Assembly: GCA_026197015.1 (NCBI GenBank)
Contig: JAPHRB010000126.1
Coordinates: 1 to 12,328, forward strand
Length of the DNA: 12,328 nucleotides
Source of the DNA: Gammaproteobacteria bacterium
Lineage (GTDB): Bacteria; Pseudomonadota; Gammaproteobacteria; SZUA-229
Direction: 5' to 3'
Below, piece after piece: positions 7,122 through 12,328 of this stretch; positions within the stretch are counted from its first letter, which is position 1, and each line of letters begins with the position of its first letter. The position numbers and the translations under genes were made by a program. A model generated the notes under the pieces. That model was not told where the DNA came from, searched no databases, and worked only from the letters and a program-made list of their open reading frames with translations.

Positions 7122-7529
7122 ATGAAGCGCTTAATCATTGGCTGTTTTATATTAATTATGTTTAACCAGCAGGTTTTTGCCAGAGATTTTGAGGGTGGTT
7201 ACGCAGTGTATGGTGCCGGGGGTGATAGTTGTAAGGCGTACCTTGATTCAATGAAAACAGGTGGCCGTCAGCAGGATTATTTTATTGACTGGACTATCGG
7301 TTATTTAAGCGCATTTAATGTCATTATGCCTGATACCTATAATATTCTGGGTGAGTCTGAATTTACAGAAACTCAGGGCTGGTTGCAGCGTCATTGTAAT
7401 CGGTATCCAAAACAGCTTTATATAAATGCCCTGATTAAGTTAACAGAGGTATTGTATCCGCTACGTTATCAAGCAGGCATGAAGAAACCAGCGGCTCAGC
7501 TAAAGGACGTCGGTAAGGCAGTAAAATAA
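7122..7529 (+). CDS. Small exported protein of unknown function
   Basis: A 135-residue protein with a clear signal peptide (MKRLIIG, hydrophobic core, probable cleavage after VFA at residue 20), leaving a mature protein of about 115 residues. The mature part has exactly two cysteines, C37 and C92, which could form one periplasmic disulfide. Visible segments are YGAGGDSCKAYLDSMK, DWTIGYLSAFNVIMPDTYN and a helical WLQRHCNRYPKQLYINALIKL. This pattern (a single Cys near the start, GYLS-x-FN, then W-x5-C-x-x-YP) resembles uncharacterised small secreted proteins of gammaproteobacteria that I recall but cannot name. A GGGAA Shine-Dalgarno sequence (7113-7117) precedes the ATG closely. It stands alone between a divergent DsbA-like gene and a repeat-rich gap. 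It is convincing as a gene; function unknown. Confidence 0.8.
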   Translation: MKRLIIGCFILIMFNQQVFARDFEGGYAVYGAGGDSCKAYLDSMKTGGRQQDYFIDWTIGYLSAFNVIMPDTYNILGESEFTETQGWLQRHCNRYPKQLYINALIKLTEVLYPLRYQAGMKKPAAQLKDVGKAVK

Positions 7530-7550
7530 TTCGGGCCTATTTGATTTCTG

Positions 7551-7641
7551 GTGCTTATCCATCGGGGAGAGGTCTCGTTTTTTGAGCCCTGTCCCCTGTT
7601 GTGATGCCATCAAGAGTTTTACGGAGTCGGATAACTACACT
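7551..7641 (+). repeat. Repeat module B (CCATCGGGG hairpin plus 42-bp core)
   Basis: The left end GTGCTTATCCATCGGGG matches modules A and C. A 13-bp stem (7564-7576 with 7584-7596, two mismatches) has the loop GTTTTTT as in module A. It is followed by a core at 7589-7630 (including TGATGCCATCAA and TTTTACGGAGTCGG) that is repeated at 7772-7813 with one mismatch, G7614 versus A7797. The similarity continues through CTACACT (7635-7641 versus 7818-7824). Confidence 0.8.
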
Positions 7642-7714
7642 GTCAGCTATGGAGGTATCAATACGGGCATAACCAGACGTCATGTTTACAATTAAATAGA
7701 CTTACCCTGCTAAA

Positions 7715-7901
7715 GTGCGTCTCCATCGGGGAAAGACCGCCGCCGCCCACTTTCAATGGGCATGGGGCGCTCTGTCCCCTGTTGTGATGCCATCAAAAGT
7801 TTTACGGAGTCGGCTTGCTACACTAACTGCTGTTGGTGGTATGGCTTAAGGGGACAGGGCGCAAAAAGCGCGACCTTTCCCCGTGGGAGATGAGCTTAAG
7901 C
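7715..7901. repeat. Composite repeat C-D with inverted ends, MITE-like
   Basis: Module C starts GTGCGTCTCCATCGGGGAAAG (7715-7735). Its stem GGGGAAAGACCGCC pairs imperfectly with GGGGCGCTCTGTCCCC (7764-7779) around an inner GCCCA/TGGGC hairpin (7745-7761). The 42-bp core shared with module B follows at 7772-7813. Module D (about 7849-7894, CTTTCCCCGTGGGAGATGAGC at its right end) is an inverted relative: read on the minus strand it has ACGGGGAAAGGTCGCGC, a T-rich loop, then GCGCCCTGTCCCC, like module B. The outer ends of C and D therefore form terminal inverted repeats with about 16 of 21 positions matching. Around D there are also exact 7-bp arms, GCTTAAG (7844-7850) and CTTAAGC (7895-7901). 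Confidence 0.65.
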
Positions 7902-7915
7902 AGTGCCATCATCTT

Positions 7916-8707
7916 CTAGCTCAAAAATAAATATATCGCCAGACCAATTAACAGAAAAGCAAAAATTCGTTTCAATTTTTTCACATCGAGTTTATGCGCC
8001 AGATTGGCCCCTAAAGGTGCGAACATTACGCTGCTAATAATAATGCTGATAAGCGCAGGTAGATATATAAACCCCATGCTGTGTTGAGGTAATAGGTCAT
8101 GCTCCCAACCGGCATATAAATAACTCACAGCTCCGCCTGCTGCAATAGGAAAACCAACCGCTGCTGAGGTGGCTATGGCTTTGTGAATACTGCTGCCGTG
8201 CCACATAAGCCAGGGTACTGTCATCGTGCCGCCACCGATGCCGACAATCGAAGAGATATAACCGATAATGCCGCCACTGACGGTGAAGTTTAATAATGCG
8301 GGGGTGTTTTCATGGGCTTGAGTTTTTACACCCCAGAGCATATAAGCGGCGACCAGTAACTCAAAAGTAGCAAATACGGGTTTTAATATGTCAGTGCTTA
8401 ACGTGCTAGCGAATATGCCGCCCAGCCAGGCGCCAAGTAGAACCCCTGGGCTAAGCTTGCTAACACGACTCCAGTTAACAGCCTGATGTTTGTGATGACT
8501 GTAAACAGATGAAATAGATGTAAAAAGGATAGTTGCTAATGAAGTGCCGAGTGCGAGATGCATTATTATTTCATATGGCAGACCGTTATAAACAAACATG
8601 GCTGCCAGTATGGGCACAATAATTAATCCGCCACCTACGCCTAATAATCCAGCCAGTAAACCGACAAAAGCACCAAGTAAAAGATAAAGTAAGGTTTCGA
8701 TTATCAT
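7916..8707 (-). CDS. TauE/SafE-family membrane permease (DUF81)
   Basis: A 263-residue inner-membrane protein of the sulfite exporter TauE/SafE family (PF01925). It is almost entirely hydrophobic with about eight predicted membrane helices. It is built as two repeats, each opening with a glycine-rich signature: GVGGGLIIVP at residues 23-32 and GIGGGTMTVP at 156-165. The short polar segment around SHHKHQAVNWSRVSK (70-84) is probably a cytosolic loop. Family members are implicated in export or uptake of sulfite, sulfoacetate and other organosulfur or small anions. The substrate here cannot be read from sequence, and no sulfur-metabolism gene is adjacent. It lies downstream of rhlB on the same strand, 69 bp after rhlB's stop, with a perfect 10-bp hairpin in between, so cotranscription is uncertain. 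The ATG lacks an obvious Shine-Dalgarno sequence. Length is typical of the family. Confidence 0.92.
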   Translation of the reverse strand: MIIETLLYLLLGAFVGLLAGLLGVGGGLIIVPILAAMFVYNGLPYEIIMHLALGTSLATILFTSISSVYSHHKHQAVNWSRVSKLSPGVLLGAWLGGIFASTLSTDILKPVFATFELLVAAYMLWGVKTQAHENTPALLNFTVSGGIIGYISSIVGIGGGTMTVPWLMWHGSSIHKAIATSAAVGFPIAAGGAVSYLYAGWEHDLLPQHSMGFIYLPALISIIISSVMFAPLGANLAHKLDVKKLKRIFAFLLIGLAIYLFLS

Positions 8708-8725
8708 AATGATGATGACTAAATT

Positions 8726-8753
8726 AATCTAACGCTATTTATCGCGTTAGATT
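8726..8753 (-). terminator. Perfect 10-bp hairpin between rhlB and the TauE-family gene
   Basis: AATCTAACGC (8726-8735) and GCGTTAGATT (8744-8753) are perfect reverse complements with an 8-base loop. The structure lies downstream of rhlB and just upstream of the permease gene. On the minus strand the stem is followed by AATTTAGT, which is only weakly T-rich, so it may be a partial terminator or an mRNA 3'-end stabiliser and not a full stop. The inverted repeat itself is certain; its function is inferred. Confidence 0.4.
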
Positions 8754-8776
8754 GGCAAGTTGATAATAACTAAGAC

Positions 8777-10123
8777 TTAACTGTCCGATGTGGCCTTTTT
8801 AGACTGATGTGAATTATGCGACTTATGATTGCTGTGATTTCTATTATGGTGTCTTGAACCTTGTTGGTTACGATTGCCGGAACGATCACCAGGTCTATGG
8901 CCATGCTTCTTATTCTGGCCTCCATAACGCTCTACCCGGGCTTTTGGTTTCAGTTCAGCCAGTAATTCGCTAGTCACGCTCTCATTCGGTATTGAATGTT
9001 TTATATATTCTTCAATTTCCGGTAAATAATGAGCGTAATCTTCACAGGCAAAACTAATCGCTATTCCAGAGGCTCCTGCACGGGCTGTCCGCCCAATACG
9101 GTGCACATAATCTTCTGCCTGTTGAGGCAGATCAAAGTTAAATACGTGACTTACTTCGGGAATGTGTAAACCACGGGCAGCGACGTCTGTTGCAACTAAG
9201 ATAGTGTTTTCACCATCCTGAAATTGCTTGAGCAAACTTTGACGTTTTTTCTGAGGCACGTCACCAGAGAGAATCGCCGGAGGCATATCATTACCCGTTA
9301 ACCAGGCATTAATGTTATCAGCTACGCGTTTTGTATTAACAAAAACGATACTACGAGTTGGGTTTTCTTTACGTAATAAGCCTATTAATAGAGGTATTTT
9401 TTCATCATTGGCCGGATAATAAACCCGTTCTTCAATTTTATCGGCGGTTCGATTTTCAGATTTAATCTTAATGTGTTTCGGGGCATTCATCTGGTCGTAT
9501 GCGAGTTCTTGCACCCGGAAAGATAGAGTGGCAGAAAAAAGCATGCTCAAACGCTGCTTGGGTGCGGGGCAGCGACGAATCAAATAACGAATGTCGTTAA
9601 TAAAACCTAAATCGAACATACGGTCGGCTTCATCTAAAACCAGTGACTGCACCATCTTCAGGTTATAAATATTCTGTTTAAAAAAGTCGATTAACCGACC
9701 GGGTGTGCCAATCAGTATATCTACACCATCGGATATTGATTTTTGTTGCTGTTCATAACCCGTGCCACCGTATATTAATGCCAGTTTTAGTCCCGTATTT
9801 TTCCCGATGAGCTCCGCGTCTTTATGAATCTGAATAGCCAGTTCACGAGTGGGAGCCAGTATTAATGCGCGGGGCTGATTAGGTTTTCTATGCTCTGCAG
9901 CAGGCTCTGTTAACAGTTTATTATAAACTGCCACCAGAAAGGCGATGGTTTTTCCTGTGCCCGTTTGGGCTTCACCTGCGACATCTTGCCCCTTGAGGGA
10001 GATGCTAAGACTGTCCGCCTGAATGGGAGTGCATTGTTGAAATCCAGCCTGATTCAAGCCTTGCAGAAGAGAGTCAGGTAATTTATATTGGTCAAATCTT
10101 TGGTCAGTTAAGTGTGTGCTCAT
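8777..10123 (-). CDS. rhlB: ATP-dependent RNA helicase RhlB (DEAD-box)
   Basis: DEAD-box helicase that unwinds structured RNA. In E. coli it is the helicase of the RNase E degradosome. The product is 448 residues from the chosen ATG. In that numbering, motif I AQTGTGKT is at 52-59, Ia PTREL at 91-95, TPGR at 140-143, motif II DEAD at 164-167, motif III SAT at 197-199, and motif VI HRIGRTAR at 341-348. Stretches such as NQPRALI, KNTGLKLALIYGG and VATDVAARGLHIP are close to E. coli RhlB. The start at 10121-10123 is chosen because MSTHLTDQRF aligns with the E. coli N-terminus. The frame is open to an ATG 4 codons and a TTG 12 codons further upstream, with no better ribosome site. The tail (about 399-448) is basic and unusually rich in His, Asn and Ser (HHNRNHSNHKSHNSHQSKK). 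It is divergent from trxA, the arrangement seen in E. coli. Confidence 0.96.
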   Translation of the reverse strand: MSTHLTDQRFDQYKLPDSLLQGLNQAGFQQCTPIQADSLSISLKGQDVAGEAQTGTGKTIAFLVAVYNKLLTEPAAEHRKPNQPRALILAPTRELAIQIHKDAELIGKNTGLKLALIYGGTGYEQQQKSISDGVDILIGTPGRLIDFFKQNIYNLKMVQSLVLDEADRMFDLGFINDIRYLIRRCPAPKQRLSMLFSATLSFRVQELAYDQMNAPKHIKIKSENRTADKIEERVYYPANDEKIPLLIGLLRKENPTRSIVFVNTKRVADNINAWLTGNDMPPAILSGDVPQKKRQSLLKQFQDGENTILVATDVAARGLHIPEVSHVFNFDLPQQAEDYVHRIGRTARAGASGIAISFACEDYAHYLPEIEEYIKHSIPNESVTSELLAELKPKARVERYGGQNKKHGHRPGDRSGNRNQQGSRHHNRNHSNHKSHNSHQSKKATSDS

Positions 10124-10293
10124 ATAACTAAGCATATAGTATGCAGGCGGACTGTACAAATCTGTAAAAATAGCTAATATGGCTTCTATCGAAAATATAT
10201 AACAAACTACCCTGATATAGCGCTAAATTTGTATGAGAATAATTCAAAAAAGCGATAGAATATGGGGATATCCCAACCCGGAGGTTAACCACT

Positions 10294-10617
10294 GTGAGTG
10301 AGATCGTTCATGTATCTGATGACAGTTTTGAAAATGATGTACTAAATTCTGATGTGCCTGTATTAGTTGATTATTGGGCAGAGTGGTGTGGCCCATGTAA
10401 AATGATTGCACCCATTCTTGAAGAAATTGCAGGCTCGTATGATGGCAAGGTGAAAATCACCAAGCTGAACATTGATGAAAATCCTGGTACACCGCCCAAG
10501 TTTGGAATTCGCGGTATACCTACATTAATGTTGTTTAAAAACGGTGAGGTTGAAGCAACTAAAGTGGGTGCTTTATCAAAATCACAGTTAACAGCATTTT
10601 TAGACAGCAATATATAA
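10294..10617 (+). CDS. trxA: Thioredoxin 1
   Basis: General cytosolic dithiol reductant, reduced by thioredoxin reductase and supplying electrons to ribonucleotide reductase, PAPS reductase and oxidised proteins. The product is 107 residues, typical length. The active site is WCGPCK, with C32 and C35. The buried aspartate D26 (VDYWAEW) and the cis-proline P77 (GIRGIPTLMLF) are present, as is the NPGTPPKFGIRG segment familiar from E. coli thioredoxin. Translation starts at a GTG (10294-10296), supported by a strong GGAGG at 10280-10284 with nine bases of spacing. It is the divergent neighbour of rhlB and lies upstream of rho, the conserved gammaproteobacterial order. No convincing promoter was found by eye in the 170-bp gap to rhlB, though it must contain start signals for both genes. 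Confidence 0.97.
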   Translation: MSEIVHVSDDSFENDVLNSDVPVLVDYWAEWCGPCKMIAPILEEIAGSYDGKVKITKLNIDENPGTPPKFGIRGIPTLMLFKNGEVEATKVGALSKSQLTAFLDSNI

Positions 10618-10639
10618 ATTGTATGTGATTTGACATGTA

Positions 10640-10674
10640 TTTCAGGACGTATACTAAAAGTAGACGTTCTGAAA
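10640..10674. repeat. 35-bp inverted repeat downstream of trxA
   Basis: Arms TTTCAGGACGTATACT (10640-10655) and AGTAGACGTTCTGAAA (10659-10674) pair over 16 positions with one true mismatch and one G-T pair, around an AAA loop. The arms end in TTT/AAA, but the + strand downstream of the stem is not T-rich (CTTGTGTG), so it is at best a weak terminator or attenuator after trxA. It overlaps the potential -10 box of a rho promoter, so an operator role is also possible. Confidence 0.55.
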
Positions 10675-10735
10675 CTTGTGTGTTACAGTTCGTTTCGTAA
10701 ATAAATCGTAGCCGGCAAACTCTTAGCCGACCTAA

Positions 10736-10786
10736 ATGCGATCTAATAAAAAAACAGGCCTTAATAATTTAAGTCAGTCTGTATAA
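10736..10786 (+). CDS. Possible rho leader peptide (16 codons)
   Basis: ATG at 10736 opens a short frame, MRSNKKTGLNNLSQSV, ending at TAA 10784-10786, inside the trxA-rho gap and 114 bp before rho. E. coli has a 33-residue leader peptide, RhoL, in the same place. As I recall, that peptide also begins MRS and has a Gly/Ser/Asn-rich early part. No good Shine-Dalgarno sequence precedes this ATG (TTAGCCGACCTAA). A chance open frame of this length is quite possible, so it is recorded as a candidate only. Confidence 0.25.
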   Translation: MRSNKKTGLNNLSQSV

Positions 10787-10900
10787 AAACCAATTAAAAT
10801 AAAGCCCAAGTTAATAAAACCATAAATACATTTTACTAATTTAAATCTATTTAAGGCATATTCCGTCTAATCACAACCTTTCAAAAAAAACTTTCCTACT

Positions 10901-12160
10901 ATGAATTTATCTGAATTAAAGAAAAAAGCACCAGCCGACCTAGTTGAAATTGCTCAATCCATGAAACTGGAAAATCTAGCCCGAGCAAAAAAACAGGACA
11001 TAATTTTTGCCATATTAAAAGCTCACGCCAAAAGTGGTGAAGATATATTTGGCGATGGCGTACTGGAGATACTACAGGACGGCTTCGGATTTTTAAGATC
11101 GGCAGAAGGTTCATATCTAGCAGGCCCGGATGATATCTATGTATCTCCCAGCCAGATTAGACGTTTTGGATTAAGAACAGGTGATACCCTGGCGGGTAAG
11201 ATTAGACCGCCAAAAGATAGCGAGCGGTATTTTGCTATGTTGAAAGTGGATACAATTAATTTTGATCCACCGGAGCAGGCAAAAAATAAAATAGCGTTTG
11301 AAAATCTAACGCCATTACATCCAGAAGAGCGTTTAACACTTGAGCGTGGTAATGGAAGTTCGGAAGATATTACCGGTCGTATTATTGATCTTGTATCACC
11401 AATTGGTAAAGGTCAGCGTGGCTTAATTGTATCGCCACCTAAGGCTGGTAAAACGATGTTGATGAGTAATCTTGCTCAGTCAATAGCCGCCAATCATCCA
11501 GAATGTTATCTTATCGTTTTGTTAATTGATGAACGTCCGGAAGAAGTTACCGAGATGCAACGCATGGTACGTGGAGAAGTGGTATCGTCTACGTTTGATG
11601 AACCTGCAAGTCGCCACGTTCAGGTTGCTGAAATGGTAATTGAAAAAGCCAAACGTTTAGCTGAGCATAAAAAAGACGTGGTTATTTTGCTTGATTCGAT
11701 CACTCGTTTAGCTCGAGCCTATAACACGGTGATTCCTTCGTCAGGTAAAGTACTAACCGGTGGTGTAGATGCTCATGCATTACATCGTCCAAAACGTTTC
11801 TTCGGTGCCGCACGAAATATCGAAGAAGGTGGAAGTATCACTATTCTGGCAACAGCATTAGTTGATACGGGTTCTAAGATGGATGAAGTTATTTACGAAG
11901 AATTTAAAGGTACGGGTAACTCAGAGATACACCTTGATCGTAAAATCACAGAAAAACGTATTTACCCTGGTATTAATATAAACCGTTCCGGTACGCGCCG
12001 CGAAGAAAAATTAACAGATCCTGAAGAGCTACAAATGATGTGGGTATTACGTAAAGTATTACACCCAATGAATGAAACAGCTGCTATTGAATTTATGTTA
12101 GAACGCCTTTCAAGCACCAAAACCAACAACGAATTCTTCGACCTAATGAAAAAGGGTTAA
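10901..12160 (+). CDS. rho: Transcription termination factor Rho
   Basis: Hexameric RNA-dependent ATPase/translocase that ends transcription at rut-containing transcripts. The product is 419 residues, the same length as E. coli Rho, with near-identical blocks throughout. The N-terminal helix bundle (1-47) leads to the OB-fold primary RNA site (GDGVLEILQDGFGFLR, with the RNP1-like DGFGFLR at 60-66, and SYLAGPDDIYVSPSQ). The Walker A motif PPKAGKT is at 179-185 (K181, K184). Walker B VILLDSITRLARAYN is around 261-275, the Q-loop segment SGKVLTGGVDA around 281-291, and the R-loop DTGSKMDEV at 322-330 followed by EEFKGTGN with K336. No Shine-Dalgarno sequence precedes the ATG; the upstream stretch is A/C/T only (CAAAAAAAACTTTCCTACT), so initiation may be leaderless-like or inefficient. 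The start is fixed by MNLSELKK matching homologues. It lies downstream of trxA; its stop codon lies within the arm of a hairpin repeat. Confidence 0.98.
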   Translation: MNLSELKKKAPADLVEIAQSMKLENLARAKKQDIIFAILKAHAKSGEDIFGDGVLEILQDGFGFLRSAEGSYLAGPDDIYVSPSQIRRFGLRTGDTLAGKIRPPKDSERYFAMLKVDTINFDPPEQAKNKIAFENLTPLHPEERLTLERGNGSSEDITGRIIDLVSPIGKGQRGLIVSPPKAGKTMLMSNLAQSIAANHPECYLIVLLIDERPEEVTEMQRMVRGEVVSSTFDEPASRHVQVAEMVIEKAKRLAEHKKDVVILLDSITRLARAYNTVIPSSGKVLTGGVDAHALHRPKRFFGAARNIEEGGSITILATALVDTGSKMDEVIYEEFKGTGNSEIHLDRKITEKRIYPGININRSGTRREEKLTDPEELQMMWVLRKVLHPMNETAAIEFMLERLSSTKTNNEFFDLMKKG

Positions 12161-12202
12161 TCGAGACCGATTGCACTCAATGTGCAATCGCAGCTCGATT
12201 AA
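12157..12202. repeat. Strong two-stage hairpin at the rho stop codon
   Basis: Outer arms TTAATCGAG (12157-12165) and CTCGATTAA (12194-12202) and inner arms CGATTGCAC (12168-12176) and GTGCAATCG (12182-12190) are all perfect, separated by a 2x3 internal loop and closed by the loop TCAAT. The stop codon of rho lies in the outer left arm. The sequence after the stem on the + strand is GC-rich (CGACCCGCATGG) without a T-run, so intrinsic termination is not supported. Because 28 of its bases recur at 12301-12328, it belongs to a repeat unit. Confidence 0.8.
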
Positions 12203-12328
12203 CGACCCGCATGGATGCGGGGCCGGCGTCTGCACCATGGATGGTTTATACGTAGCAAAAAACCTGACGAAGTAATTTCTAACCCGTTCCTATAAAAGCT
12301 ATCGAGACCGATTGCACTCAATGTGCAA
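12160..12328. repeat. Direct 28-bp repeat, period 141 bp, second copy cut by the window edge
   Basis: The sequence at 12160-12187 (ATCGAGACCGATTGCACTCA...) is repeated exactly at 12301-12328, where the window ends, so the repeat may continue. Between the copies are two mini-hairpins with the same GG centre: CCCGCAT-GG-ATGCGGG (12206-12221) and ACCAT-GG-ATGGT (12234-12245). The remaining stretch to 12300 shows no gene. This could be a tandem array unit or two copies of a dispersed REP-like element. Confidence 0.7.

Larger units (their letters stand above)
7530..7915. other. 386-bp repeat-rich intergenic region
   Basis: There is no convincing coding frame. The stretch contains hairpin module B (7551-7596), a 42-bp direct repeat in two copies (7589-7630 and 7772-7813), hairpin module C (7715-7779) and an inverted module D (7844-7901). 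The sequence between them (7642-7714 and 7825-7843) shows no recognisable signal. The small exported protein gene ends into it from the left and the TauE-family gene ends into it from the right, so it is a convergent 3'-3' gap, a typical place for REP/MITE-like elements. No clean intrinsic terminator with a T-run after the stem was found for either gene. Confidence 0.75.
10618..10900 (+). promoter_or_regulatory. rho leader region, C-over-G and nearly G-free at its 3' end
   Basis: A 283-bp gap between trxA and rho. A consensus -35 box TTGACA is at 10630-10635; the nearest -10-like box, TATACT at 10650-10655, gives a short 14-bp spacer, so the promoter is uncertain. The last 120 nt before rho (10781-10900) contain 23 C but only 6 G, and the 35 nt directly before the start codon contain none. 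C-rich, G-poor, unstructured RNA is the signature of Rho utilisation (rut) sites. Autoregulation of rho by Rho-dependent attenuation in its leader is established in E. coli. The match here is compositional only. Confidence 0.5.

Noticed and set aside
7122..7184. Lipoprotein signal (IIGC at residues 5-8 of the small exported protein)
   Set aside because: The cysteine comes too early and the hydrophobic core continues well past it to an ordinary VFA cleavage site.
10124..10159. RhlB starting at an upstream TTG or ATG (MYSPPAYYMLSY extension)
   Set aside because: E. coli RhlB begins at the equivalent of MSTHLTDQ, and the extra codons have no supporting ribosome site or homology.
12160..12328. 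CRISPR array
   Set aside because: There are only two copies of a 28-bp repeat with a 113-bp interval full of hairpins; spacer length and number do not fit, and no cas gene is seen.
1..12328. A novel multi-gene system
   Set aside because: The genes are housekeeping or common accessory families in unremarkable orientations. No unexplained gene cluster, toxin-antitoxin pair, phage or defence gene, or reverse transcriptase is visible on either strand.

Overview
The window is an ordinary-looking chromosomal segment of a gammaproteobacterium with moderately low G+C. The best taxonomic evidence is the right end, where rhlB is divergent from trxA and rho follows trxA. This order is classic in gammaproteobacteria, and Rho has the same length (419 residues) and the same key residue numbers as the E. 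coli protein. The glycine decarboxylase P protein is split into two subunits, unlike the fused enterobacterial GcvP. That points to a lineage outside the Enterobacterales, but the genus cannot be named from this sequence.

Left region (1-4224, + strand): the glycine cleavage operon gcvT (5' end cut off by the window) - gcvH - gcvPA - gcvPB. P protein (PA+PB) decarboxylates glycine, lipoyl-H protein carries the aminomethyl group, and T protein passes the methylene to tetrahydrofolate. An 88-bp element with perfect 20-bp inverted arms sits between gcvH and gcvPA.

Middle region (4318-7529): short transcription units of mixed orientation. These are a two-helix membrane diguanylate cyclase (-), a secreted chalcone-isomerase-like protein (+) with a recognisable promoter, a pair on the minus strand (cytosolic DsbA/FrnE-like oxidoreductase followed by a TIGR02444-type protein), and a small exported protein of unknown function (+).

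Repeat-rich gap (7530-7915): 386 bp without a convincing gene. It holds three related hairpin modules, one of them inverted. A fourth related module lies downstream of gcvPB (4242-4295). The family looks like a small non-coding, MITE/REP-like element.

Right region (7916-12328): a TauE/SafE-family permease (-), the RhlB RNA helicase (-), thioredoxin (+) and transcription terminator Rho (+). The 283-nt trxA-rho gap has a C-over-G, nearly G-free 3' part and a possible short leader peptide, and rho has no visible Shine-Dalgarno sequence. This fits Rho-dependent autoregulation as known in E. coli. After rho there is a strong hairpin repeat whose first 28 bases recur exactly at the window's right edge.

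I found no defence island, biosynthetic cluster, prophage, CRISPR array, tRNA or rRNA. The genes are mostly housekeeping, and the points worth a second look are the intergenic repeat families and the rho leader. No new multi-gene system is evident.
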